From contig CAZMGB010000009.1 in the NCBI GenBank assembly GCA_964565775.1, forward strand, positions 66,515 to 130,514: DNA of 64,000 nt, written 5' to 3'. Every line of letters starts with the position of its first letter. Positions within the stretch are counted from its first letter, which is position 1. Shown here in pieces: positions 51,330-60,343 of this stretch. Source of the stretch: CAZMGB01 sp964565775 (GTDB taxonomy: Bacteria; Chloroflexota; Dehalococcoidia; DSTF01; JALHUB01). The translations under genes and the position numbers were made by a program. A model generated the notes under the pieces. That model was given only the letters and a program-made list of their open reading frames with translations, did not search any database and was not told the origin of the DNA.

Positions 51330-53931
51330 TGCGGCTGACCGACTGATTCGATCACGGGCGGAGATGTTCGACGGGCGCCCGCCCATCATCGCCCCGCGCG
51401 CCGCAGACGAGGGGGGATGCGGCGTCACCGGATTCGCCTGCTCCATCCCCGTGCGCGGCCGCCACATCTATGCACCCTCCTTGCAGATGCACAACCGAGG
51501 CAACGGCAAAGGCGGCGGCATAGCTGCCGTTGGGCTCGTCCCGGAGGACATCGGCGTGCCACAGGAGGTGCTCGACACGCACTACATGGTGCAGGTCGCC
51601 CTGCTCGACCCGTCGGCCCGCGCCGATGTAGAGCGGGAGTGCATCCAGCCTGTCTTCGATATCGCTCTCTCCACGCGGGCGCCGACCATGGACGACTACC
51701 GCGACGTGCCGGGCCTCGAGGTTCAGCCGCCCGATGTCCATCGCTACCTGGTGCGCGTCAAGCCCGACGTCCTGCGGGCGTTCGCCGAGAAGAACGGCCT
51801 GGGCGATCTTCCTCCGCGTGACCTCGAGGACGAATTCGTCTACCGCAACTCCATGCGTCTGAACGAGACCTTCTACGCCTCACTCGGCGACAAGAAAGCA
51901 TTCGTGCTCTCGCACGGGCGGAACCTCCTCGTCTTCAAGATCGTTGGCTACGCCGAGCAGATCGTCCAGTACTACCAGCTCGAAGACCTGCACGCACACG
52001 TCTGGATCGCCCACCAGCGCTACCCGACGAAGGGCCGCGTCTGGCACCCCGGCGGCGCACATCCTTTCGTTGGCCTGAACGAGGCCCTGGTTCACAACGG
52101 CGACTTCGCCAACTATCACTCGGTGAGCGAGTACCTCCTTCAGCGCAACATCCGCCCGCAGTTCCTCACTGATACCGAGGTCTCTGTCCAGCTCTTCGAC
52201 CTGTGGTCAAGGGTGTACAAGTACCCGTTGGAGTACGTCATCGAGGCGCTCGCACCCACAACGGAGCACGACTTTGATCACCTCCCCGAGGAGAAACAGC
52301 GCATCTACCGCCGCATCCAGGCGACGCACATCCACGGCTCTCCGGATGGCCCCTGGTTCTTCATCATCGCGCGCAGCCTGCCTGACCAGAAGCAGTACCA
52401 GTTGCTGGGGATCACGGACACCGCGATGCTGCGCCCGCAGGTCTTCGCGCTTTCCGAGGGTGACGTTCAGGTCGGGCTCATCTGCTCCGAGAAGCAGGCA
52501 ATTGACGCCACGCTCCGCAGCCTGGGGGAGGAGGACCAGCGCTTCTGCCCCATCGCGGACCGATACTGGAACGCTCGCGGTGGCAGCCACACCGACGGCG
52601 GCGCATTCGTCTTCACCATTACCGACGAAGGGGACCGCAGGGCTCTTACCTGCACAGACAAGTTCGGCCGAGCCGTATCAGTTGGAGGCGCCCGCGTCCG
52701 CTGCGACCTCGCCCCGCCTGACATGTCCGGCGGACGCTCCCGCTCGATACGCGACTTCGTCCGCACCGCGCTTCAGAGAAGCGATGCCCTCGGCCTGTAC
52801 AGCCAGACGATCGAGAACCTTCCGGCATGGGAGCCGGGCGGGCTTCGCGAGTTCTGCAATGCGGTGTGCGAGGAAGCGGACAGCGGCCCGGCGAGAACGA
52901 CCGCCATCGAGGCGCTCACCATGCTCCACGATCGCCGGTATGACACAGGCGACAAACGGAGGAGCTCTGTCCTCCGGGTTCTGAACGAGGCGCTGACGCG
53001 TCTGTTCGAGGGTGCGCCGCCCTTCGGCTCCGGCGGGAGGGGCCTCCACCGGCGCGTAGACTGGGCGACACGAGAGCTCCTCGCAGCACCGCAGCCGGGG
53101 GAAGAGGTGCTCGTTGTCAGCGCTGAGCGCTTCCCACCCGAGGGCGGCGACTGCGATGCCGTCCTCCTGCGCCGCGCCTATGACCTGGGCTGGCGGCGCT
53201 TCATCTGCTACGGATATCGCGGTCAGCGTTTCACCGGCTGCGGACTGGGGCCGGACACGGCCGACGTCCGGATCGACGTCTACGGGAGCTCCGGCGACTA
53301 CCTCGGCTCCGGCATAGACGGCCTCTCGATCTTCGTGCACGGCAACGGCCAGGATCAGCTCGGCCAGATCATGAATCGCGGCAAGCTCGTCGTTTACGGC
53401 GATGTCGGCCAGACGTTCCTTTACGGCGCGAAGGGCGGCGAGGTGTACGTTCTGGGCAACGCCGCCGGCCGCCCCTTGATCAACGCCGTCGGTCGCCCGC
53501 GGGTCGTCATCAACGGCACCTGCCTTGACTTCCTCGCCGAGGCGTTCATGGCGGGCGACCCTCTCGACGGCGGCGGCTTCGCTATCCTCAACGGCATCGA
53601 GTTCGATGATCACGGCCGCCTGATTCCGCAGCCGACGCCTTACCCGGGCGGCAACCTGTTCTCTCTTGCCTCCGGCGGGGCGATCTACATCCGCGATCCG
53701 CGCCGACAGGTCGTCGAGGCGCAGCTCAACGGCGGCGAATTCGTCTCGCTTTCAGAGGAAGACTGGCGTCTTATCCTTCCCTTCCTCGAGGAGAACGAGC
53801 GGCTGTTCGGCGTCTCCGTTGGGGAGCTTCTCACCGTCGAGGGAGAGCTTCGCGAGCCGGAGGAGGTCTATCGCAAGGTGCGGACTGTGAAGCTTGACGT
53901 CCTCGCCGCGCAAGCGGGGAGCGCCATATGA
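51322..53931 (+). CDS. Split glutamate synthase: GATase type 2 fused to GXGXG domain
   Basis: An 869-residue protein. Residues 33-400 form a class II glutamine amidotransferase with Cys33 as nucleophile (GGCGVTGF), AHQRYPTKGRVWHPGGAHPF and ALVHNGDF. A linker region of unknown fold follows. Residues of about 640-830 are a GXGXG beta-helix (VDVYGSSGDYLGSGIDG-like repeats, NRGKLVVYGDVGQTFLYGAKGGEVYVLGNAAGRP). In most split GOGATs (GlxB and GlxC) these are two proteins; here they are fused and the FMN domain is separate. The GTG start overlaps the upstream stop by 8 nt; the stop overlaps hdrC by 4 nt. Confidence 0.87.
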   Translation: MLDAADRLIRSRAEMFDGRPPIIAPRAADEGGCGVTGFACSIPVRGRHIYAPSLQMHNRGNGKGGGIAAVGLVPEDIGVPQEVLDTHYMVQVALLDPSARADVERECIQPVFDIALSTRAPTMDDYRDVPGLEVQPPDVHRYLVRVKPDVLRAFAEKNGLGDLPPRDLEDEFVYRNSMRLNETFYASLGDKKAFVLSHGRNLLVFKIVGYAEQIVQYYQLEDLHAHVWIAHQRYPTKGRVWHPGGAHPFVGLNEALVHNGDFANYHSVSEYLLQRNIRPQFLTDTEVSVQLFDLWSRVYKYPLEYVIEALAPTTEHDFDHLPEEKQRIYRRIQATHIHGSPDGPWFFIIARSLPDQKQYQLLGITDTAMLRPQVFALSEGDVQVGLICSEKQAIDATLRSLGEEDQRFCPIADRYWNARGGSHTDGGAFVFTITDEGDRRALTCTDKFGRAVSVGGARVRCDLAPPDMSGGRSRSIRDFVRTALQRSDALGLYSQTIENLPAWEPGGLREFCNAVCEEADSGPARTTAIEALTMLHDRRYDTGDKRRSSVLRVLNEALTRLFEGAPPFGSGGRGLHRRVDWATRELLAAPQPGEEVLVVSAERFPPEGGDCDAVLLRRAYDLGWRRFICYGYRGQRFTGCGLGPDTADVRIDVYGSSGDYLGSGIDGLSIFVHGNGQDQLGQIMNRGKLVVYGDVGQTFLYGAKGGEVYVLGNAAGRPLINAVGRPRVVINGTCLDFLAEAFMAGDPLDGGGFAILNGIEFDDHGRLIPQPTPYPGGNLFSLASGGAIYIRDPRRQVVEAQLNGGEFVSLSEEDWRLILPFLEENERLFGVSVGELLTVEGELREPEEVYRKVRTVKLDVLAAQAGSAI

Positions 53932-54509
53932 GCACGGTAGCAGGAGAGCTGATCCGCGTGCCCCCCGCTATGGGTGCCTTCGTGCGCGAGGTGGAGGCGG
54001 CCTCCGGCGCGAGCATAGCACTCTGTCTCCAGTGTCAGAAGTGCACCTCCGGCTGCCCCGTGGCCGCGGACGCCGACATCAAGCCGCACGAGATTATCCG
54101 GCTCGTCCAGCTAGGGGAGCGAGATGAGGTCCTTTCGAGCCGCATGATCTGGGAATGCACGTCGTGCGAGACGTGCTGGACGCGCTGTCCGCAAGCGGTG
54201 GCACTCCCGGCGGCTATCGATGCCCTGCGCAGGCTGTCGCGCGCCGCCGCGAAGGTCACTCCGGAGACCAGAGTCCCAGCTTTCAACGACATCTTTCTCG
54301 GCTCAGTGCGGCAGATGGGCCGGGTGTATGAGATAGGGCTCATGGCGGCGTTCAAGCTCCGCACGAAGGACCTCCTTCAGGACTTTAACAAGCTGCCGGC
54401 GATGCTTCGCAAAGGCAAGCTGGCGCTGCTGCCCGTCTTCGTACGCGGCCGTTCGGACCGAACGCGCCTGTTCCGGCGCATCGAAGGGTCCGGAGGTGAG
54501 AAGCGATGA
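53928..54509 (+). CDS. hdrC: Heterodisulfide reductase subunit C-like protein
   Basis: A 193-residue iron-sulfur protein with two complete [4Fe-4S] motifs: CLQCQKCTSGCP (Cys33, 36, 39, 43) and CTSCETCWTRCP (Cys77, 80, 83, 87). It resembles HdrC in size and layout, followed by a helical tail that probably contacts HdrB. It carries electrons from HdrA to HdrB. It starts by ATGA overlap with the GATase-GXGXG gene and overlaps hdrB by 4 nt, so it is tightly coupled to both. Confidence 0.92.
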   Translation: MSTVAGELIRVPPAMGAFVREVEAASGASIALCLQCQKCTSGCPVAADADIKPHEIIRLVQLGERDEVLSSRMIWECTSCETCWTRCPQAVALPAAIDALRRLSRAAAKVTPETRVPAFNDIFLGSVRQMGRVYEIGLMAAFKLRTKDLLQDFNKLPAMLRKGKLALLPVFVRGRSDRTRLFRRIEGSGGEKR

Positions 54510-55414
54510 GCTACGTCTTCTATCCCGGCTGCTCGCTTGAGTCGACCGCGAAGAGCTATCACGTTTCCACGAAGGCCGTCGCCCGCGCGCTGGGGCTGGA
54601 ACTGCCGGAACTGCCCGACTGGATCTGCTGCGGCTCGACGGCCGCTCACCAGTCGAACTCCCTGCTGTCGCTGGCGCTTCCGGCGAAGAACTTGCTCGCG
54701 GCCTCCGGCAAGACAGTGGCCGTGTGCTGCGCCGCTTGCTACAGCCGCCTGAAGGTGGCGAATGACCGGATCGCCAACGATGCGGGCACCCGTTCCCGGG
54801 TCGCCGATGCCCTGGGCAGCGACTACGACGGCTCTACGCCGGTGAAGCACCTGCTCGAGATCCTGAGGGACGAGATCGGGCTCGACGAGATCGCCAAGCG
54901 CGTGTCGAAGCCGCTGGCGGGCCTGCGTGTCGCAGCCTACTACGGCTGCCTGCTCTTGCGTCCACCGGAAGTAATGCGGTTCGACGACCCGGAGAACCCG
55001 ACGCTGCTGGATAACGTCCTTGCCGCCGCTGGCGCTGAGCCTCTGCAATGGCCTCACAAGACGGAGTGCTGCGGCGCGAGCTACTCGATCACGAAGGTCG
55101 AGATCGTGCAAAGGCTGTCGTATGACATCCTGGCGATGGCCCGCGACTCGGGGGCCGACTGCATTGCCGCAGCCTGTCCCCTCTGTCAGCTCAACCTGGA
55201 CATGCGGCAGAGAGAGATCGAGGTGCGGTTCGGCGACAGACTGGGCCTGCCCGTGCTCTACTTCACCCAATTGCTCGGCCTGGCTCTCGGCCTCAAGCCG
55301 AATGAGCTCGGGCTGAGCAGCCTGATAGTGGACCCCATGCCGCTCTTGGCGAAGAGGGGCCTCCTGGCGCACGCCGGGTTGAAGGCGGCGGCGCCCGCGA
55401 ACGTACCGGAATAG
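54506..55414 (+). CDS. hdrB: Heterodisulfide reductase subunit B-like protein
   Basis: A 302-residue protein with two CCG domains. Each has a lone Cys followed by a CCG and C-x2-C: YPGCSLES, ICCGS, CCAACYS in the first, and YYGCLLL, ECCGAS, ACPLCQ in the second. In HdrB these hold two noncubane [4Fe-4S] clusters at the reduction site. In bacteria without CoM/CoB the acceptor is another partner, here possibly MetF/MetV. It is preceded by a 4-nt overlap with hdrC. Confidence 0.92.
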   Translation: MSYVFYPGCSLESTAKSYHVSTKAVARALGLELPELPDWICCGSTAAHQSNSLLSLALPAKNLLAASGKTVAVCCAACYSRLKVANDRIANDAGTRSRVADALGSDYDGSTPVKHLLEILRDEIGLDEIAKRVSKPLAGLRVAAYYGCLLLRPPEVMRFDDPENPTLLDNVLAAAGAEPLQWPHKTECCGASYSITKVEIVQRLSYDILAMARDSGADCIAAACPLCQLNLDMRQREIEVRFGDRLGLPVLYFTQLLGLALGLKPNELGLSSLIVDPMPLLAKRGLLAHAGLKAAAPANVPE

Positions 55415-55418
55415 ACCG

Positions 55419-58400
55419 ATGAAACAGGACATACCGACCGGCGCAGTGCTCGTCTACGGGGCAGGGATAGCAGGCATTCAGGCGTCGCTCGACCTGGCCG
55501 AATCCGGCTTCAAGGTGTACCTCGTCGAGCGCTCGCCCGCTATCGGCGGCAGGATGTCCCAGCTCGACAAGACTTTCCCCACCGGCGACTGCGCGATGTG
55601 CATTCTGTCGCCGAAGCTCGTCGAGTGCGGGCGCAACAAGAACATCGAGATCATCACCCTCGCCGAGATGGAGAGCATCACCGGCGAGCCCGGCCAGCTT
55701 GACGTGCGCATCAGGAGGAATCCGCGCTACGTCGACCTCCAGAAGTGCAACGCCTGCGGTGACTGCGCCGAGGTCTGTCCAGTATCCCTGCCCAGCGAGT
55801 TCGACCGGGGGCTCGGCGAAAGGAAGGCTATCTTCCGCCCCTACCCGCAGGCGATCCCCAACGTGTACGGCATCTCGAAGGCCGACGGCACCGCACCCTG
55901 TAGACACGCATGTCCGGCGGGCGTGAACGCGCACGGCTATGTCGCGCTGGTCGGCCAGGGCAGGTTCAAGGAAGCCTACGACCTCATCCGCGAGCGCTGT
56001 CCGCTGCCGGCAGTCTGCGGCCGAATCTGCCAGCACCCCTGCGAGGACCAGTGCAATCGAGGCGATATAGACGAGCCTGTCGCCATCCGCGACCTGAAGC
56101 GCTTCGCCACCGACTGGGTCTATACCAACCGGGAGCAGTTTGCGGAGGAAGCCGAAACCGCATCGCCCTGGAGCGAGCTGCGCGAAGAGAAGATCGCGAT
56201 CATCGGCGGCGGGCCGGCCGGCCTTACGGCCGCCCACGATCTGAGCCGGATGGGGTACAGGGTGACGATCTTTGAGGCGATGCCGTTCCTGGGTGGGATG
56301 CTGCGCCTCGGCGTGCCCGAGTACCGGCTCCCGAGGGATGTGCTCGACTTCGAGATAGACCAGCTACTCAACGACCGCATCGAGGTGAGGTTGGACTGCC
56401 GGATCGGGCGCGACGTGACCCTGGACGGCCTCCGCAGCGACGGCTACGCCTCGATATTCATCGCCTGCGGCGCTCACAGGAACCTGCGACTGGAAGTGGA
56501 GGGGAGTGAGTACGAAGGTGTAGTTTACGGGCTCGACTTCTTGAGGAGCGTGAACCTGGGCGAGCAGGTTCGCGTCGGGAAGCGAACGGCCGTGATCGGC
56601 GGCGGAAACGTGGCGATGGACGCCGCGCGCGCCGCCCTGCGGCTGGGCTCGGATGAAGTGACGATAGTCTACCGCCGCTCGCGCGCCGAAATGCCGGCGC
56701 TCGATGAGGAGGTCCATCTCGCCGAGGAAGAGGGAGTCAGGTTCCACTTGCTGGCCGCCCCGGTCCGCATGATCGGCGATGATAGGGGCTCCGTCGTCGC
56801 GATGGAGTGCCTGCGGATGAAGCTGGGTGAGCCGGACGCGAGCGGCCGGCGGCGACCCGAGCCGATCGAGGGGTCGAACTTCACCATCGAGGCGGACACC
56901 GTCATCATCGCGATAGGGCAGACGGCTGATCTCGATGGCCTGCCATTGGGCTCGCGCGGAAGGATCGACTGTGACGACTCGCTTGCCACGGAGATGCCGG
57001 GCGTGTTCGCCGGCGGGGACGTGGTCCTGGGGCCGGCCTCGTTCGTCGACGCGATGGGGCACGGTCACCGCGCCGCCGAGGCGATCCACCGTTATCTCCG
57101 CGGCGAAAGCGTAAGGGATGCGGCGCCGGCCGGCGGGGCCGCTGACGAGAAGCTCGCCCCGAACCCTCTGCCGTCCGCCCCGCACCAGCCTCGACGTCCC
57201 ATGCCGCAGTCGCCGGTCGACGAGCGCAAACGGGACATGCGCGAGATCGATCTCGGCTATTCCGAGGAGGATGCCATCGCCGAAGCGAGGCGCTGCCTCA
57301 ACTGCGGGCTCTGCTCCGACTGCCGCCTCTGCGAAAAGGTATGCGATCCCGGCGCCATCTTCCACGACATGCGGCCGGAATCGGAGGTGCTTCGGGTCGG
57401 CGCCGTCATCCTCACCCCCGGCTCCGAAGAGATGCAGCCGTCCCTTCGCGGGGAGTACGGCCACGGCCGCTACGACAACGTGCTTTCGTCTGTCCAGTTC
57501 GAGCGCATGCTCAGCGCTTCGGGGCCGACGGAAGGCACCGTGCAGAGACCGTCCGACGGCCAGCCCGTGAAGCGGATCGCCTTCATCCAGTGCGTCGGCT
57601 CGCGCGATAGCGCTCGCGGCAACGGCTACTGCTCCTCGATATGTTGCATGTCGGCGACGAAAGAGGCACTCGTCGCAATGGAGCACATTCCGGGGCTCGA
57701 GATTGCCATCTTCTGCATGGACATCCGCGCCTTCGGTAAGGAGTTCGACCGCTACGTCGACCGGGCGCGCAGCGAGCACGGCGTGCGATACGTCCGGGCT
57801 ATCCCCTCGCGCGTGGTCGAGATGCCGGGCACGAAGAACCCGCGTGTGCGCTATTTCGACGAGCACGGGGACGACCGTCAGGAGGAGTTCGATCTTGTGG
57901 TCCTTTCGGTCGGCATGAAGCCCGGCGCCAGCGTCACGGAGCTCGCCGAGCGGCTCGGGATTGACCGCAACCAGTTCGGCTTCTGCGAGACGGATCGGCT
58001 TACGCCGGTGGTCTCGTCACTGCCGGGTGTCTTCGTGGCCGGCGCCTTCCAGGAGCCGAAGGACATACCGGAATCGGTGGCGCAGGCCAGCGCCGCAGCG
58101 GCCAGCGCAATGGAGCTGCTTGTGCGCGGGCGGGGCACGCTGGCCCGCCGCCACGAGTATCCCGAGGAGCGAGACGTCACGGACGAAGAGCCGCGAATCG
58201 GCGTCTTCATCTGCCACTGCGGGCACAACATCGCCTCGGTGGTGGACGTCGAGGCGGTCGCGCGCGAGGCGGCGGAGCTGCCAAACGTCGTCTACTCCGA
58301 GACCGATCTCTTCACGTGCTCCGACACCAGTCAGGCCCGACTCAAAGACCTGATCCTCCAGCATCGCCTGAACCGAGTCGTTATCGCCTCGTGCTCGCCG

Positions 58401-59873
58401 CGCACGCATGAGGTGCTGTTCCAGGAGACGCTCCGGGAGTCTCGGCTGAACCCCTACCTCTTCGCGATGACGAACATCCGTGATCAATGCTCGTGGGTGC
58501 ACCGCGACGATCCGGCTCGGGCTACGGAAAAGGCTTGCGACCTCATGCGCATGGCGGTGGGGCGCGCACGATGGCTTCGCTCGCTGGAAACCGGGCAGGT
58601 CCCGATCACGCGCGCGGCGCTCGTCCTCGGGGGCGGCCTGGCAGGCATGACCGCTGCGCTCTCGATAGCGGACCAGGGCTTCGAGGTGCATCTCGTGGAG
58701 AAGGAGCCCGAGCTGGGCGGCAACCTTCGCTTCATTCACTACACGCTGGAGCGAGATGACATCCAGGAGTTCGCTGCGGACCTGGTCGGCCGCATTCGCT
58801 CCCATCCGCTCATCACCCTCTACCTCGATTCGAAGGTGACGGAGGTTTCCGGCCACGTCGGGAACTTCAGGTGCCAGATCGAAGGTGCCGACGGCGCGAA
58901 GACGGTCAACCACGGCGTGACAATCATCGCCACCGGCGGCGTCGAGCGGCCGACCGAACAGCACCTTCGCGGCAGGCACGAGCGCGTGGTCACCCAGCGG
59001 GAGCTGGAGGCGCAGTTGGCCGGCGGCGGCTTGCCCCCGGAGCTGGGCGAACGGCCGACCGTCGTCATGATACAGTGCGTCGGATCGCGAACGGAGGAGA
59101 ACCCCTATTGTAGCCGCGTCTGCTGCTCGGAGGCCGTCAAGAACGCGCTGGCGATCAAGGCGCAGCGGCCAGAGGCGCAGGTGATCGTCCTCAACAAAGA
59201 CATCCGCACCTACGGCTTCCGCGAGACGTATTTCCAGATGGCGCGCCAGGCCGGGGTACTGTTCATCCGCTATCCGGAAGAGCAAGAGCCCGAGACATTC
59301 GATGACCAGGGCCCGGTTGTGCGCGTCACGGACGCGAGCACCCGCCGCCAGCTCCTGCTGCGGCCCGACCTGCTCGTGCTGAGCACAGGAATCGCACCCG
59401 CGCCCGACAACCCGGAGCTGTCGGCGATCTTGAGGACGTCGCTGACTGCCGACGGCTTCTTCCTCGAAGCGCACCCCAAGCTCCGTCCGGTGGACCTGGC
59501 GAGCGAGGGCGTATTCGTCTGCGGGCTCGCGCACTCGCCGCGCTTCATGGACGAGACGATCGTCCAGGCCCGGGCAACGGCCGGCCGCGCCGCCACGATC
59601 CTGTCGCGCCCGCACCTCAAGATCGGCGGCCAGGTGGCCCGCATCGATCCTCTCGAATGCACTGCCTGCCTGACGTGCATCAAGGTGTGCCCCTATGACG
59701 CGCCCACGATCAACGACCGGCAGAAAGTGGAGATTCAGGCCGCGAAGTGCATGGGCTGCGGTAGCTGTGTCGCTTCCTGTCCGGCGAAGGCCATCCATCT
59801 ACAACACCAGGAAGAGCGACAGCTCATCGCCATGCTCGATGAGTTGCTTGCCGTTCCCAAGGTGACGGCATGA
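55419..59873 (+). CDS. hdrA: HdrA-GltD-HdrA fusion, putative electron-bifurcating flavoprotein
   Basis: A 1484-residue protein. Residues 1-125 are an HdrA N-terminus: FAD motif GAGIAGIQ, the Cys58/61/70 region and a ferredoxin motif CNACGDCAEVC at 110-120. Residues of about 150-565 are an inserted GltD-like oxidoreductase: N-terminal Fe-S cysteines (161-212), FAD motif GGGPAG at 263, NAD(P)H motif GGGNVAMD at 394, and GVFAGGDVV at 528. HdrA resumes at about 610 with CLNCGLCSDCRLCEKVC and runs to about 905. A second HdrA copy follows (925-1484), with CHCG at 932, FAD motif GGGLAG at 1071 and two C-terminal ferredoxin motifs (from 1414 and 1444). It starts 4 nt after hdrB and overlaps mvhD. Confidence 0.9.
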   Translation: MKQDIPTGAVLVYGAGIAGIQASLDLAESGFKVYLVERSPAIGGRMSQLDKTFPTGDCAMCILSPKLVECGRNKNIEIITLAEMESITGEPGQLDVRIRRNPRYVDLQKCNACGDCAEVCPVSLPSEFDRGLGERKAIFRPYPQAIPNVYGISKADGTAPCRHACPAGVNAHGYVALVGQGRFKEAYDLIRERCPLPAVCGRICQHPCEDQCNRGDIDEPVAIRDLKRFATDWVYTNREQFAEEAETASPWSELREEKIAIIGGGPAGLTAAHDLSRMGYRVTIFEAMPFLGGMLRLGVPEYRLPRDVLDFEIDQLLNDRIEVRLDCRIGRDVTLDGLRSDGYASIFIACGAHRNLRLEVEGSEYEGVVYGLDFLRSVNLGEQVRVGKRTAVIGGGNVAMDAARAALRLGSDEVTIVYRRSRAEMPALDEEVHLAEEEGVRFHLLAAPVRMIGDDRGSVVAMECLRMKLGEPDASGRRRPEPIEGSNFTIEADTVIIAIGQTADLDGLPLGSRGRIDCDDSLATEMPGVFAGGDVVLGPASFVDAMGHGHRAAEAIHRYLRGESVRDAAPAGGAADEKLAPNPLPSAPHQPRRPMPQSPVDERKRDMREIDLGYSEEDAIAEARRCLNCGLCSDCRLCEKVCDPGAIFHDMRPESEVLRVGAVILTPGSEEMQPSLRGEYGHGRYDNVLSSVQFERMLSASGPTEGTVQRPSDGQPVKRIAFIQCVGSRDSARGNGYCSSICCMSATKEALVAMEHIPGLEIAIFCMDIRAFGKEFDRYVDRARSEHGVRYVRAIPSRVVEMPGTKNPRVRYFDEHGDDRQEEFDLVVLSVGMKPGASVTELAERLGIDRNQFGFCETDRLTPVVSSLPGVFVAGAFQEPKDIPESVAQASAAAASAMELLVRGRGTLARRHEYPEERDVTDEEPRIGVFICHCGHNIASVVDVEAVAREAAELPNVVYSETDLFTCSDTSQARLKDLILQHRLNRVVIASCSPRTHEVLFQETLRESRLNPYLFAMTNIRDQCSWVHRDDPARATEKACDLMRMAVGRARWLRSLETGQVPITRAALVLGGGLAGMTAALSIADQGFEVHLVEKEPELGGNLRFIHYTLERDDIQEFAADLVGRIRSHPLITLYLDSKVTEVSGHVGNFRCQIEGADGAKTVNHGVTIIATGGVERPTEQHLRGRHERVVTQRELEAQLAGGGLPPELGERPTVVMIQCVGSRTEENPYCSRVCCSEAVKNALAIKAQRPEAQVIVLNKDIRTYGFRETYFQMARQAGVLFIRYPEEQEPETFDDQGPVVRVTDASTRRQLLLRPDLLVLSTGIAPAPDNPELSAILRTSLTADGFFLEAHPKLRPVDLASEGVFVCGLAHSPRFMDETIVQARATAGRAATILSRPHLKIGGQVARIDPLECTACLTCIKVCPYDAPTINDRQKVEIQAAKCMGCGSCVASCPAKAIHLQHQEERQLIAMLDELLAVPKVTA

Positions 59874-60343
59874 TCGAATCCGACCGCCGCTCAACGGCCG
59901 AAGCCGTGGCCGATCGAGAGTGCGAGATCGTGGCATTCTGCTGCAATTTCTGCGCCTATGCCGCGGCCGATCTCGCCGGCGCGAGACGCATGCAATACCC
60001 GGCGAACGTGCGCATCGTACACGTGCCCTGCACGGGCGAGGTCGAGGTGGAGCATCTCCTCGCTGCCTTCGAACGGGGAAGCGACGGAGTTCTGGTGGCG
60101 GGCTGCCTCGAACGGGGATGCCACTTCGTCGAGGGGAACCTGCGCGCGAAGCGTCGCGTCGAGGCCGTGCGGCAGACGCTCGACGAGATCGGCCTCGGGC
60201 GAGAGCGCCTGCGGATGGTCAATCTGTCCGCCTCGGAAGCGCCCACATTCGTAGCGCGGATAAGGGAAATGGTAGACACGATAAGCAGCCTTGGCCCTAA
60301 CCCGCTACGCACATCATCAACCAGGGAGCGGAGCCCGAAATGA
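59870..60343 (+). CDS. mvhD: MvhD/FlpD-like hydrogenase iron-sulfur subunit, copy 2
   Basis: A 157-residue MvhD protein with the complete motif set: CCNFC (Cys24, 25, 28), PCTGEVEVEHLLAAFERG (Cys54), and GCLERGCHFVEGN (Cys79, Cys84). It binds a [2Fe-2S] cluster and connects an electron donor to HdrA. It overlaps both hdrA and metV by 4 nt. Being canonical, it is the likely functional partner of HdrA; the copy at 46896 is the divergent one. Confidence 0.92.
   Translation: MIESDRRSTAEAVADRECEIVAFCCNFCAYAAADLAGARRMQYPANVRIVHVPCTGEVEVEHLLAAFERGSDGVLVAGCLERGCHFVEGNLRAKRRVEAVRQTLDEIGLGRERLRMVNLSASEAPTFVARIREMVDTISSLGPNPLRTSSTRERSPK

Noticed and set aside
55419..59873. Selenocysteine in the HdrA fusion
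   Set aside because: No in-frame TGA; the frame is uninterrupted and the expected cysteines are present.
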